Shown here in pieces: positions 36,308-48,551 of a DNA stretch of 64,000 bases. Numbering within the stretch: the stretch's first letter is position 1; each line of letters starts with the position of its first letter. This DNA is from VAZQ01 sp963827585 (GTDB taxonomy: Bacteria; Pseudomonadota; Alphaproteobacteria; Rhizobiales; Xanthobacteraceae). The notes below the pieces were generated by a model that saw nothing but the letters and a program-made list of their open reading frames with translations, was not told the DNA's origin and did no database searches. The translations under genes and the position numbers were made by a program. The stretch spans positions 233,032 through 297,031 of the forward strand of contig CAWHCK010000049.1 of assembly GCA_963827585.1 (NCBI GenBank), in the 5' to 3' direction.

Positions 36308-37180
36308 TCACAAGTACCCGGCTTTGCGCAGGCGCTCGAAAGCGTCCTCGGATTCGTGATCCATGGCGCGGCCGGCGCGTTCCGGAATCCTGGTCGCGTC
36401 GAGCTCGGCGATGATCTCATCGATCGTGCCGGCATTTGATGCGATCGGGAACGTGATGTCGGCATCCCCGAGCGAGCGGTAGCGCTTGCCGTCGCGCGCC
36501 AGATAGAGCGGGACGATGGGAATGCCTTCGCGCCGCGTGTAGGCCCAGATGTCGCTCTCGGTCCAATGCAGGATCGGGTGCACCCGCAGGTGTGCGCCCG
36601 GAGGCGGCGAGGCGTTGAAGTGATTCCAGAACTCCGGCGGCTGGTCGCGCACGTCCCACAGGCCTTCGGTGCCGCGCGGAGAGAACACGCGCTCCTTGGC
36701 GCGGGTGGCCTCCTCGTCGCGCCGGATGCCGGCGAGCAAGCCGTCGAAGCCGTGCTTGGCGAGCGCGAGCTTGAGCCCTTCGGTCTTGCGCGCGGCCGAG
36801 CGCGCGGCGGGCGGCAAGCTCGGATCGACGGCCTCGATCGGCGGACACGGCTCGACCACGAGGTCGAGCTGCCATTCGGTCGCGTAGCGGTCGCGGAACG
36901 CATACATATCCGGAAATTTCTTGCCGGTATCGACGTGCATGACTGGAAAGGGCACGCGGCCGAAGAAGGCCTTGCGCGCGAGCCAGATCATCACATTGGA
37001 GTCTTTTCCCAGCGACCACAGGATGGCGACGCGCTTGAGCCGGGCGAACGCTTCGCGCAGGATAAAGACGCTTTGCGATTTAAGCTCGTCGAGGCGATCC
37101 ATCGGCACGGCTGCGGCCGCCGGCGTGGCCAGCCGCGGCGCGGAGGCAATAGCTGCCCCTTTATTGGTTTTGGCCCTCAT
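36308..37180 (-). CDS. cysD: Sulfate adenylyltransferase small subunit CysD
   Basis: 290 residues of the PAPS-reductase-like ATP pyrophosphatase fold. Visible are the PP-loop LWSLGKDSNVMIWLARKAF, HVDTGKKFPDMY and LLAGIRRDEEATRAKERVFS. It makes APS from sulfate and ATP together with the CysN module encoded downstream. The ATG at 37180 has GGAAG upstream; a TTG at 37204 is the only longer alternative. It is divergent from the sulfate-binding-protein gene, with a shared 350-base control region. Confidence 0.94.
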   Translation of the reverse strand: MRAKTNKGAAIASAPRLATPAAAAVPMDRLDELKSQSVFILREAFARLKRVAILWSLGKDSNVMIWLARKAFFGRVPFPVMHVDTGKKFPDMYAFRDRYATEWQLDLVVEPCPPIEAVDPSLPPAARSAARKTEGLKLALAKHGFDGLLAGIRRDEEATRAKERVFSPRGTEGLWDVRDQPPEFWNHFNASPPPGAHLRVHPILHWTESDIWAYTRREGIPIVPLYLARDGKRYRSLGDADITFPIASNAGTIDEIIAELDATRIPERAGRAMDHESEDAFERLRKAGYL

Positions 37181-37528
37181 TATTTCTTCCAGGTTTGCGC
37201 TCAAGGTTGGGAGAATATTTTTCTAATTGCAGCGGTGTCTGCCTTTGTATATGGAAAATAATTCTCGTCAATCAGGAAGTTCCATGATCACTTTTGTCTT
37301 ACTGAGGTTGGCCCTGGAGCGGGGCCGCGCCTGGACGGTTTGGTCGGGCCGGCGGCACCACGGCCCGCGATCCGACCGGGGCGGATGCGCGTTACCTACC
37401 GACGCGTCCGCGCCCTGGCAACCGGAATCGACCTTGCTGCAGGCCTTGCCGCCTTCGTTCGGAATTTGAAGATGTCACACTTGAGATGTCGAACTTCGGC
37501 CGGACGAGGTCGGCCGACGGAGATCGTC
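37181..37528. promoter_or_regulatory. Divergent control region between cysD and the sulfate importer operon
   Basis: About 350 bases with no gene. Both operons should start here. An AT-rich block at 37212-37260 stands out in the GC-rich surroundings: AGAATATTTTTCT (37212-37224) is a partial dyad (AGAA...TTCT) and GGAAAATAATTCTC (about 37254-37267) is a related inverted motif. The same AATATTTTTCT occurs upstream of cysG at 49904-49914, suggesting a shared regulator binding site or promoter element for sulfur genes. The remainder, to 37528, is ordinary GC-rich leader sequence. Confidence 0.5.
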
Positions 37529-38518
37529 ATGAAACGTTTGACTGCGGGCTTCGTTCTATCGATGGCCCTGGCAGGAGCGGTCCAGGCCGCCGATGTCACG
37601 CTGCTGAATGTCTCCTATGATCCCACGCGCGAGCTCTACGTCGAGATCAACAAGGCGTTTGCCGCGAAGTACAAGGCGGACGCCGGCAAGACCGTCGAGT
37701 TCAAGCAGTCGCACGGCGGTTCGGGCCGCCAGGCGCGCTCCGTGATCGACGGCCTGCAGGCCGACGTGGTCACGCTTGCGCTCGCATATGATATCGACGA
37801 GATCGCCGAGCGCGGGATCCTCGCCAAGGACTGGCAGGCGAAGCTGCCGCAGAACGCCTCGCCCTATACCTCGACCATCGTTTTTCTGGTCCGCAAGGGA
37901 AACCCGAAAGGCATCAAGGACTGGGATGACCTGGTCAAGCCCAACCTGAAGGTGGTGACCCCCAATCCCAAGACGTCCGGTGGGGCGCGCTGGAACTATC
38001 TGGCGGCGTGGGGTTATGCGCAGAAGAAGTACGGCGGCGAGGACAAGGCGCGCGGCTTCGTTCAAAGCATCTACAAGAACGTCCCGGTGCTCGACACCGG
38101 CGCGCGCGGGTCACTGATTACCTTCGTCGAGCGCGGTGTTGGCGATGTCTTCATCTCGTGGGAAAATGAGGCGTTTCTGGCTGTGAACGAATTCGGCAAG
38201 GACAAATTCGAGATTGTGGTGCCGTCCGTATCGATCCTGGCGGAGCCTCCGGTTGCCGTCGTCGACAAGGTCGTGGACAAGAAGGGTACGCGCGCTGCGG
38301 CCGAAGCCTATCTCAAGTTCCTCTACACGCCGGAAGGGCAGGAGATTGCCGCGAAGCACTACTATCGTCCGCGCGACGCGGGCGTGGCGAAGAAACATGA
38401 AGGCAGCTTCCCGAAGATCGAGCTTTTCACCATCGACGACGTATTCGGCGGCTGGCGGAAGGCGCAGACCACGCACTTCAAGGATGGCGGCGTATTCGAC
38501 GCCATCTACGCGCAGTGA
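37529..38518 (+). CDS. sbp: Sulfate ABC transporter substrate-binding protein
   Basis: 329 residues, a type II periplasmic binding protein with signal peptide (residues 1-20, cleavage near VQAADV). Family hallmarks are LLNVSYDPTRELYVEINKAF, QSHGGSGRQARSVIDGLQADVVTLAL, NPKTSGGARWNYLAAWGY and the ligand-loop TGARGS. GGAG lies seven bases before the ATG. It heads sbp-cysT-cysW-cysA, a complete sulfate/thiosulfate importer, divergent from cysD. Confidence 0.95.
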   Translation: MKRLTAGFVLSMALAGAVQAADVTLLNVSYDPTRELYVEINKAFAAKYKADAGKTVEFKQSHGGSGRQARSVIDGLQADVVTLALAYDIDEIAERGILAKDWQAKLPQNASPYTSTIVFLVRKGNPKGIKDWDDLVKPNLKVVTPNPKTSGGARWNYLAAWGYAQKKYGGEDKARGFVQSIYKNVPVLDTGARGSLITFVERGVGDVFISWENEAFLAVNEFGKDKFEIVVPSVSILAEPPVAVVDKVVDKKGTRAAAEAYLKFLYTPEGQEIAAKHYYRPRDAGVAKKHEGSFPKIELFTIDDVFGGWRKAQTTHFKDGGVFDAIYAQ

Positions 38519-38560
38519 TATAGCGCGACGTCGTCTGCGCACTGTCGCGAGGGGGACGCG

Positions 38561-39409
38561 GTGAGCTGGGCAACGATCGTGCGGCACAAGCGCCGCGTGA
38601 TTCCGGGCTTCGGAATCACGATGGGAACCACCTTGCTGTGGCTGTCGCTGATCGTGCTGATCCCGCTCGCGGCGCTGTTTGTCAAGACGACCGATCTGTC
38701 ACTCGAGCAGTTCCTGCGCATCGTCACCAGCCCGCGCGCGGTCCACGCGCTCCAGCTGTCGTTCGGGCTGTCGCTGGTTGCGGCGGTGGTCAACCTCATA
38801 TTTGGATCCGCCGTCGCCTGGGCGCTGGTGCGCTATGAGTTCCCGGGCCGGCGGGTGTTCGATGCGGTGGTCGACATCCCGTTCGCCCTGCCCACGGCGG
38901 TTGCCGGCATCGCGCTGACCAATCTCTATTCGGAGAACGGATGGCTCGGCCGGATCTTGGCGCCCCTCGGAATCCAGGTGGCATTTACTCCGCTGGGAAT
39001 TTTCGTTGCGCTGGTGTTCGTTGGCCTGCCGTTCGTCGTGCGCACGGTGCAGCCGGTCCTCGAGGACCTGGAAGCCGAGGTGGAGGAGGCGGCGGCGACC
39101 TTGGGTGCCTCGCGCTGGACCACCATTCGCCGCGTCATCTTTCCCGCCCTCCTGCCTGCGCTTCTCACCGGCTTCGCGCTCGCCTTCGCCCGCGCGGTGG
39201 GCGAATACGGATCAGTCATCTTCATCGCCGGCAACCTGCCGAACGTGTCGGAGATCGCACCGCTCCTGATCGTCATCCGCCTGGAGGAATTCCGCTATGC
39301 GGATGCCACCGCCATCGCCGCGGTGATGCTGGTCGCGTCGTTTCTCATTCTGCTCGCGATCAATCTGCTGCAGCGCTGGTCCGAGCGGCGTGCCAGGGAA
39401 AATTCATGA
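38561..39409 (+). CDS. cysT: Sulfate ABC transporter permease CysT (CysU)
   Basis: 282 residues with six TM helices and the EAA loop (EEAAATLGASRWTTIRRVIFPAL) that docks to the ATPase. GTG start at 38561, 42 bases after sbp. The N-terminal TTLLWLSLIVLIPLAALF and LPTAVAGIALTNLY are typical of CysT. The stop overlaps the cysW ATG. Confidence 0.94.
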   Translation: MSWATIVRHKRRVIPGFGITMGTTLLWLSLIVLIPLAALFVKTTDLSLEQFLRIVTSPRAVHALQLSFGLSLVAAVVNLIFGSAVAWALVRYEFPGRRVFDAVVDIPFALPTAVAGIALTNLYSENGWLGRILAPLGIQVAFTPLGIFVALVFVGLPFVVRTVQPVLEDLEAEVEEAAATLGASRWTTIRRVIFPALLPALLTGFALAFARAVGEYGSVIFIAGNLPNVSEIAPLLIVIRLEEFRYADATAIAAVMLVASFLILLAINLLQRWSERRARENS

Positions 39410-40314
39410 CCGACCAACCGCTTGCGCTCCCCGGCTATTCGTCAAGGACGGGAGCGTCTAGAACATCCTCGATGGTTCTGCGAAAGGCGAAGCCGGTCTC
39501 CGATGCCCGCGCCGATCCCACGCCTATGCGCTGGGGCATCATCGGCATCGCGATTGCATTTTTGACGCTGTTTGTCCTCATTCCCCTGGTCAATGTCTTC
39601 GCGCAGGCGTTCGCGAAGGGGCTCGATGCCTATATCGCGGCCATCGACAACCCGGACGCCGTCGCTGCGATCAAGCTCACATTGGTGGTGGCCGCGATCT
39701 CGGTCGGACTCAATCTTGTGTTCGGCGTCATTGCCGCCTGGGCCATCACCAAGTACGAGTTTCCCGGCAAGAGCCTGCTGATAACGGCGATCGATCTGCC
39801 GTTCTCGGTCTCCCCGGTGATTTCGGGCCTGGTGTTCGTCCTCCTGTTCGGCGGCCAAGGCCTGCTCGGCCCCTGGCTGCAGGCGCACGACATCACGATC
39901 ATATTCGCGCTTCCGGGCATCGTCCTGGCCACGGTATTCGTGACGTTTCCCTTCGTCGCGCGTGAGCTGATCCCGCTCATGCGCGAACAGGGCACCCAGG
40001 ACGAGGAGGCGGCGCTGTCGCTCGGCGCGTCGGGCCTTCGCACCTTCTTCAAGGTGACGTTGCCGAACGTGAAATGGGCGCTGCTCTATGGCGTGTTGTT
40101 GTGCAACGCGCGCGCGATGGGCGAGTTCGGTGCGGTCTCCGTGGTCTCGGGCCACATCCGCGGCGAAACCAATACCATGCCGCTGCACATCGAGATCCTC
40201 TACAACGAGTACCAGTTCATGGCCTCGTTCGCGGTAGCCTCGCTGCTGGCGCTGCTGGCGCTGGTCACGCTCGTCGCCAAAGTGGTGCTGGAAGGCCGCA
40301 CCGCAAAGGAGTGA
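39406..40314 (+). CDS. cysW: Sulfate ABC transporter permease CysW
   Basis: 302 residues. A 40-residue hydrophilic N-terminal extension precedes six TM helices. Visible are FSVSPVISGLVFVLLFG and the EAA loop EEAALSLGASGLRTFFKVTLPNVKW, then GEFGAVSVVSGHIRGETNTMPL, a CysW signature. It starts by ATGA overlap with cysT. Confidence 0.94.
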   Translation: MTDQPLALPGYSSRTGASRTSSMVLRKAKPVSDARADPTPMRWGIIGIAIAFLTLFVLIPLVNVFAQAFAKGLDAYIAAIDNPDAVAAIKLTLVVAAISVGLNLVFGVIAAWAITKYEFPGKSLLITAIDLPFSVSPVISGLVFVLLFGGQGLLGPWLQAHDITIIFALPGIVLATVFVTFPFVARELIPLMREQGTQDEEAALSLGASGLRTFFKVTLPNVKWALLYGVLLCNARAMGEFGAVSVVSGHIRGETNTMPLHIEILYNEYQFMASFAVASLLALLALVTLVAKVVLEGRTAKE

Positions 40315-40319
40315 CTCCG

Positions 40320-41390
40320 ATGAAGATCGCGTTGCACGAGGTCACCAGGCGCTTCGGCGCTTTCGCCGCCCTCGACAGCATCAATCTCGATATTCCCTCG
40401 GGCGAATTGGTCGCACTGCTTGGCCCATCCGGATCGGGCAAGACCACGCTGCTGCGCATCATCGCCGGCCTGGACTGGCCCGACCGGGGTGAAGTGCGTT
40501 TCGACGGCGAGGACGCGTTGTCGCGCAGCGTCGGCGAGCGCAATGTCGGTTTCGTCTTTCAGCAGTACGCTCTCTTCCGCCACATGACGGTGTTCGAGAA
40601 CGTGGCGTTCGGATTGCGCGCGCGTCCGCGCCGCACCCGTCCGCGGGAGGCGGAGATTCGCGCGCGCGTCGCGCGCCTGCTGGAGCTGGTGCAGCTCGGT
40701 CCGCTCGGCGAGCGCCTTCCGGCCCAGCTGTCGGGCGGCCAGCGCCAACGCATCGCGCTCGCGCGCGCGCTCGCCATCGAGCCGCGCATTCTTCTGCTCG
40801 ACGAGCCGTTCGGAGCGCTCGACGCCAAGGTTCGCAAGGAGCTGCGGCGCTGGCTTCGCCAGCTCCACGACGAGATTCACGTCACCTCCGTATTCGTGAC
40901 CCACGATCAGGAGGAGGCGTTGGAGCTCGCCGACCGCGTGGTCGTGCTCGACAAGGGACGCATTCAGCAGGTCGGGACGCCGGAAGAGGTGTACGAGCGT
41001 CCGCAGAGCGCGTTCGTGCATCACTTCATCGGCGAGTCGCTGGCCATTCCCGTCACCATCGACTCGGGCTCCGTCCACTTCGCCGGACGCAGGCTCGATC
41101 TCGATCCGCACGGTCTGGCCGATGGCGAGGCAAGCCTGTTCGTGCGGCCGTACGAGGTCGCGATCGTTCCGGATGCCGGCGTCGCCGCGCTCACAGGGGT
41201 CGTGAAGCGCGTGCACGGGTTTGGACCGGCGCGGCGCCTGGAAATCGCGCTCCGCGAGGGTGGCCGTGAGCATTTCATCGAGGTGAATGCCCCGCGCCAT
41301 GACGCGATCGGCGTCGGACAGGAGGTCGGCCTGCAGCCGCGGGCCTATCGTCTCTTCCCGGCAAGTGGGGATCGATCGCAGGCCTCCTAA
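40320..41390 (+). CDS. cysA: Sulfate/thiosulfate ABC transporter ATP-binding protein CysA
   Basis: 356 residues. The NBD has Walker A LLGPSGSGKTTLLR, Q-loop VFQQYALFRHM, signature LSGGQRQRIALARAL, Walker B ILLLDEPFGALD and switch VTHDQEEALE. Residues about 240-350 form a TOBE-type regulatory domain. AAAGGAG lies 8-9 bases before the ATG; it is six bases behind cysW and ends the operon. Confidence 0.95.
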   Translation: MKIALHEVTRRFGAFAALDSINLDIPSGELVALLGPSGSGKTTLLRIIAGLDWPDRGEVRFDGEDALSRSVGERNVGFVFQQYALFRHMTVFENVAFGLRARPRRTRPREAEIRARVARLLELVQLGPLGERLPAQLSGGQRQRIALARALAIEPRILLLDEPFGALDAKVRKELRRWLRQLHDEIHVTSVFVTHDQEEALELADRVVVLDKGRIQQVGTPEEVYERPQSAFVHHFIGESLAIPVTIDSGSVHFAGRRLDLDPHGLADGEASLFVRPYEVAIVPDAGVAALTGVVKRVHGFGPARRLEIALREGGREHFIEVNAPRHDAIGVGQEVGLQPRAYRLFPASGDRSQAS

Positions 41391-41553
41391 CACGGCCGAC
41401 GCCGGAGAGCGCTGCCCGAGTGGAACTATTTCCCGCCTGCGGCTTTGAGGTCCGGGCCTGCAGGGACGGCCGCGTCCCCGGGGCGCACCATGGCGCGACC
41501 ATGGCGAGCATAATACAACCATTCGCGGCAGCCAGACAGGAAGCGCTCTCCTC

Positions 41554-42861
41554 GTGATGCCCCCCCGTCCAGCGGAACCAGTCGACCACACTGATGCGTC
41601 GCGGTTCGAGCTTTTGGTCAACGCGGTCACCGACTACGCCATCTACATGTTGGACCCTGAAGGGTTCGTCACCAGCTGGAATTCGGGCGCGCAGAAGATC
41701 AAGGGCTATGCGGAGGCCGAGATCATCGGCCGACACTTCTCGCGGTTTTATACCGAGGCCGACCGCGCCGCCGGCCTTCCTGCCCGCGCGCTTGCTACGG
41801 CGGGCCGGGAAGGGCGCTACGAGGCCGAGGGCTGGCGCCTTCGCAAGGATGGATCGATGTTCTTTGCGGCCGTCGTGATCGATGCCATCCGCGACGAGCA
41901 GGGCGCGCTCGTGGGCTTCGCAAAGATCACCCGTGACATTACCGAGCGCAAGCAGGCCCAAGCCGCGCTGCAAAAGGCGCAGGAGCAGCTCGCGCATTCT
42001 CAGAAGATGGACGCGCTCGGCCAGTTGACGGCCGGCATCGCCCACGACTTCAACAATCTGCTGATGATCGTGAGCGGTCATATTCACACGCTCAAGAAGC
42101 TCGTCGCCGACGATCCCAAGGGCCTGCGCGCGGCCGAGGCCATCGCCGGCGCCGCGCAGCGCGGAGAGACGCTGACCCGGCAGCTGCTCACCTTTGCGCG
42201 GCGTCAGCGGCTCAATCCCAGCAGGATCAACCTCCGGGAGCGTGTGGACGCTCTGCGAGACATGCTCGCCGGCTCGCTGGGCGGGGACGTAAAGCTCATG
42301 ATCGGCATCGCGGCCGAGGTCTGGCCCGTGCGGGTCGACCTCGGCGAGCTCGAGCTCGCGTTGGTCAACCTCGCGGTCAACGCCCGCGATGCGATGCCGC
42401 GTGGCGGCGTGATCTCGGTCACGACGCACAACGTGAAACTTCGTCGCGGTGACCACGGCAAGGACCTGCAGGGAGATTTTGTTGCGCTCACCGTGGGCGA
42501 CACCGGCGTGGGGATACCCCCGGATATCCTGCCGCGGATTTTCGATCCGTTCTTCACGACGAAGGAGATCAGCAAAGGGACAGGACTTGGCCTGTCGCAG
42601 GTCCACGGCTTTGTTCACCAGTCCGGTGGCGCGATCGATGTCGGCAGCGAGGTTGGAAAGGGCACCCATGTGACCATTTACCTGCCGCGAGTGCGGTCTG
42701 CGGCGAGCGTAGCCAATGCCACGGACGCGCCCTCCGCCGAGTGTGCCGGGAGCGGAACCGTCCTGCTGGCGGACGAGACACGAGGTCAGACCGAGGAAAC
42801 GAACCTGCTGCGTTTCCCGCGGGCGAAACGAAGCCGCGCTCCAAAGTCCGAGCGGCGATAG
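41554..42861 (+). CDS. PAS-domain sensor histidine kinase
   Basis: 435 residues. A PAS domain (about 18-130: YAIYMLDPEGFVTSWNSGAQKIKGY...ITRDITERK), a coiled linker, HisKA with His164 in GIAHDFNNLL, and HATPase (LVNLAVNARDAMP, GDTGVGIPPD, GTGLGLSQVHGF). No TM segment, so it is a cytoplasmic sensor. The tail after residue 385 starts GTVLLADE, like the first strand of a receiver domain, but becomes a basic unstructured end, so a hybrid-kinase receiver may have been lost. No partner regulator is adjacent. GTG 41554 or ATG 41557 is the start. Confidence 0.88.
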   Translation: MMPPRPAEPVDHTDASRFELLVNAVTDYAIYMLDPEGFVTSWNSGAQKIKGYAEAEIIGRHFSRFYTEADRAAGLPARALATAGREGRYEAEGWRLRKDGSMFFAAVVIDAIRDEQGALVGFAKITRDITERKQAQAALQKAQEQLAHSQKMDALGQLTAGIAHDFNNLLMIVSGHIHTLKKLVADDPKGLRAAEAIAGAAQRGETLTRQLLTFARRQRLNPSRINLRERVDALRDMLAGSLGGDVKLMIGIAAEVWPVRVDLGELELALVNLAVNARDAMPRGGVISVTTHNVKLRRGDHGKDLQGDFVALTVGDTGVGIPPDILPRIFDPFFTTKEISKGTGLGLSQVHGFVHQSGGAIDVGSEVGKGTHVTIYLPRVRSAASVANATDAPSAECAGSGTVLLADETRGQTEETNLLRFPRAKRSRAPKSERR

Positions 42862-43067
42862 TCCATTTGAAATAGATCAAAGCGCGTGACGGTGCGTTGC
42901 CGCGGAGCAGGTCCGTTCTCTTGCTCATCTCGTGTTGCCGCCGGCGCGCGTCTTCTTGCCGAAGTGTCGTGACGCGGCTCGCCCGCTGGCGAGACCTGAA
43001 CGTCTGATGCTAGGATACACTTGACCATGTGACACTTGGACAAACCCTGGCCCAGCGAGGCAACGCA

Positions 43068-43475
43068 ATGACCGCAGCGGATCCGAAACGCTGGATGTGG
43101 GCCGAGGCCTGCGCGATGATCGAGCGGGCGGAGCAACTGCAGCGCCAATTCTTTCAGCCCGGGCTTGCACCGGTGCCGGCGGCAAGCTGGGAACCTCCAG
43201 TCGATGTATTCGAGGGCGAGGGGCAGTTGACGATCATCGCTGCTTTGCCGGGCGTCGAGCCCGATGACATCAAGCTCTCGATCGAGCGGGATGTGTTGCT
43301 CGTCGCCGGCGTGCGGCGGCTGCCCGCGCTCCCCCGCGGCACGGCGATCCATCGCCTGGAGATACCGCACGGGCGCTTCGAGCGCCGCATTCGACTGCCC
43401 GAGGCACAGTGGGAACTCGGGCGGCCGACGCTCGTGAATGGCTGCCTCGTTGTCAGCCTGACGCAGCGAAGTTGA
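43068..43475 (+). CDS. Hsp20/alpha-crystallin family small heat shock protein
   Basis: 135 residues with a central alpha-crystallin domain: PPVDVFEGEGQLTIIAALPGV, EPDDIKLSIERDVLLVAGVRR, then RFERRIRLP. The start is the ATG at 43068 (MTAADPKRWMW); a GTG at 43029 is possible. It is 14 bases ahead of lon, so the pair probably forms a protein quality-control operon, a known arrangement in alphaproteobacteria. The C-terminal IxI motif is not evident. Confidence 0.88.
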   Translation: MTAADPKRWMWAEACAMIERAEQLQRQFFQPGLAPVPAASWEPPVDVFEGEGQLTIIAALPGVEPDDIKLSIERDVLLVAGVRRLPALPRGTAIHRLEIPHGRFERRIRLPEAQWELGRPTLVNGCLVVSLTQRS

Positions 43476-43489
43476 TATCGGGTCGCTCC

Positions 43490-45928
<2,439 letters not shown>

Positions 45929-46063
45929 CAGCGCGCAGTGCTGCGGGCCCGGCGAGCCGCTTCACCGTGCACGCTTGCCGCAGCAGGCGCGACGGCGGAC
46001 GGCCGGCGTGATACCCTCGCATCTTCGCCGAAGTGCCGGCGCTTGCCGTACCGGGAGGGTTGC

Positions 46064-47041
46064 ATGTGCAGAGCGTCCGTCGTCCTTGCCATGGTCCTGG
46101 CGGCGAACGCGATGGCAGGGGGCGAGGCGGCTGCGGAGCTGCTGTCGTCGCGCCCGATCACGATCATCATTCCGTTCACGCCCGGGGCGAGCGCCGACAC
46201 GCTGCAGCGCATGGTGGGCAGGAAGGTCACCGAGAATACCGGCCAGATCCTGGTCGTGGAGTCGCGCCCCGGCGGCGGCGGCGCCATCGGGGCCTCGGCG
46301 GTCAAGCAAGCCCCGCCGGACGGGCACACCCTGTTCCAGGCCAATGCCGGAAGCCACGCCGCCAACGTGTCGCTGTACTCGACGCTGCCCTACGATCCGG
46401 TCAAGGATTTCCGGCCGATCACGCTGATGTGGACCTTTCCCCAATTGCTGACGGTTCCCCTCGACAGTCCCGCCAAGTCGGTTTCCGAACTGGTGGCGCT
46501 CGCCAAATCGAAGCCCGGTGGCTTGAGCTTCGCGTCGCAGGGAAGCGGCTCCGGCGGACATCTGCTCGGCGAAATGCTGAAGGTACGGACCGGAGCAAAC
46601 ATGGTGCACATTCCCTACCGCGGTGCCGGGCCGGCCGCGCTCGACCTGGCCACCGGCCGGGTCGATTTCTTCTTCGTCTCCTATTCCTCGGTGCTGTCGT
46701 TCCTGCAGGCGGGCAAGGTGCGCGTGCTCGCGGTCACCTCGCCGAAGCGACTGCCGGTGCTGCCGGATGTCCCCACGATGCGAGAAGCGGGTTTTGCCGG
46801 GATCGAGCTCGACGCCTGGTTCGGCCTCGTGGCCCCGGCCGGGACGCCCGACGCTGTCATCGGCAAGCTCAATACCGCGTTCGTGCAGGCGGTGCGGGAT
46901 CCGGAGATCGTCAAGCAGGTGAGAGATCAGGGCGCCGAGGCGGTCGCCACCACGCCGGCAGAGTTCGCGGCGTTCATCGCCGCCGAAACCGAGCGCTTCG
47001 GCAAGATCGTGAAGGCGGTCGGCGCCAAGGCGAGTGAATGA
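46064..47041 (+). CDS. Bug-family tripartite tricarboxylate transporter receptor (TctC-like)
   Basis: 325 residues with a signal peptide (residues 1-24) and the Bug-fold: RPITIIIPFTPGASADTLQRMV, VVESRPGGGGAIGASAV, HIPYRGAGPAALDLATGRVDFFF and APAGTPDAVIGKLN. It binds a carboxylated solute in the periplasm. It is an orphan here: no tctA or tctB adjoins it. GGGAGGG six bases before the ATG supports the start. Confidence 0.92.
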   Translation: MCRASVVLAMVLAANAMAGGEAAAELLSSRPITIIIPFTPGASADTLQRMVGRKVTENTGQILVVESRPGGGGAIGASAVKQAPPDGHTLFQANAGSHAANVSLYSTLPYDPVKDFRPITLMWTFPQLLTVPLDSPAKSVSELVALAKSKPGGLSFASQGSGSGGHLLGEMLKVRTGANMVHIPYRGAGPAALDLATGRVDFFFVSYSSVLSFLQAGKVRVLAVTSPKRLPVLPDVPTMREAGFAGIELDAWFGLVAPAGTPDAVIGKLNTAFVQAVRDPEIVKQVRDQGAEAVATTPAEFAAFIAAETERFGKIVKAVGAKASE

Positions 47042-47153
47042 AGGGTGAAGCGCGCGCACCGTCGTGAGCCTTGACGGCGCGTTGGCAGCACGCGGTCGCC
47101 GGCGGCAATTTCAGTCGATCCACAGATCCGCAATTCCAGCCAGGAGCGCTTCG

Positions 47154-48546
47154 ATGACAATGTGGCAGCCCGACCCGACCTTCTATCCATCGCCCCGCAT
47201 GGCCATGAAGGCGCCGGCCGAGACGGTCGCCTATGTCGCGGCCTTCGATCCCACCCGCACGGTGCCGGACGGCATCGCTGTCGTCGATGTCGACCCGGGC
47301 TCCGCGACCTATTCCAGGATCCTCAACACGGTGGCGATGCCGAATGCCGGCGACGAGCTGCACCATTTCGGCTGGAACGCGTGCTCGTCGTGTCTGTGTC
47401 CCAATGCACCGCATGCGCATGCCGAGCGGCGCTACCTGGTCGTGCCGGGCCTGAGATCATCGCGCATCCACATCCTCGACACCAAGCCCGACCCGAGGAA
47501 GCCCGCGATCGTCAAGGTGGTGGAGCCCGCAGGAGGTCGCCGAACGGGCGGGATATACGCGCCCGCACACGGTGCACTGCGGGCCCGAAGGCATCTACGT
47601 CGCGGCGTTGGGCAACCGCGAGGGCAAGGGACCGGGTGGCGTGTTCCTGATGGATCCCGAGAGCTTCGATGTGCGCGGCCAGTGGGAAGTGGACCGCGGC
47701 CCCCAGCACTTCGCCTATGACGCCTGGTGGCACCTCGGTCACGACACCATGGTGACGAGCGAGTGGGGCACGCCGGATACCTTCGAGAATGGCTTGATTC
47801 CAGAGGTTCTGCTCGGAGCCAAATATGGCCGCAGGCTGCACTTCTGGGATCTGCACGGACGCAAGCACCTGCAGACCATCGACTTCGGCGACAAGTACCA
47901 GCTGGTGTTCGAGTTGCGGCCCGCGCATGACCCGACCAAGGCCTATGGCTTCGTCAATTGCGTGCTGAGCCTGGAGAACCTCTCGTCCTCGATCTGGACC
48001 TGGTATCGCGACGGCGGCAAATGGGCGGTCAAGAAAGTGATCGAGATCCCGGCGGAGCCGGCGGATCCTGAGGTATTGCCGCCGGTGCTCAAGGGGTTCA
48101 AGGCATGTCCGCCGCTCGTGACCGACATCGATCTTTCGATGGACGATCGCTTTCTATACGTGGCCTGCTGGGGCACCGGCGACATGCAGCAATACGACGT
48201 GTCGGACCCGTTCAACCCCAAGCTCACCGGCAAGGTGCGCATCGGTGGCATCGTCGCGCGGGCCGGGCATCCGAGCGGCGCGAGACCGCTCAACGGCGGA
48301 CCGCAGATGGTGGAGATCAGCCGCGACGGTCGGCGCGTCTATTTCACCAACTCGCTCTACGGCGCCATCGATCCGCAGTTCTATCCCGACGGCATCGAAG
48401 GCTGGATGGTGAAGCTCGACGCTCAGCCTGGCGGAGGCATCGCCTTCGATCCCAAGTTCTTCGTCAAATGGCCGACGCCGCACCGTCCCCATCAGGTGCG
48501 CCTCGAAGGCGGCGACTGCTCGTCGGATTCCTATTGTTATCCGTAG
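47154..48546 (+). pseudogene. Methanethiol oxidase/selenium-binding protein SBP56, one frameshift
   Basis: When restored, about 463 residues of the SBP56 beta-propeller family; bacterial members oxidise methanethiol to formaldehyde, H2S and H2O2. The N-terminal part (TMWQPDPTFYPSPRMAM, WNACSSCLCPN, HAHAERRYLVVPGLRSSRIH) and the C-terminal part (HCGPEGIYVAALGN, GPQHFAYDAWWH, HRPHQVRLEGGDCSSDSYCYP) are in frames differing by one. An extra C near 47532 (GAGCCCGCAGGAG) accounts for the shift. AGGAG lies seven bases before the ATG at 47154. There is no other damage, so an assembly error is possible. SBP56 genes in methylotroph-type clusters often sit with sco and mauG genes, which are absent here. 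Confidence 0.9.
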
Positions 48547-48551
48547 AGCAT

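Noticed and set aside
34166..36439. 757-codon open frame antisense to the cysN-H fusion
   Set aside because: Same reason: composition is that of a complementary-strand shadow and the fusion protein shows all catalytic motifs.
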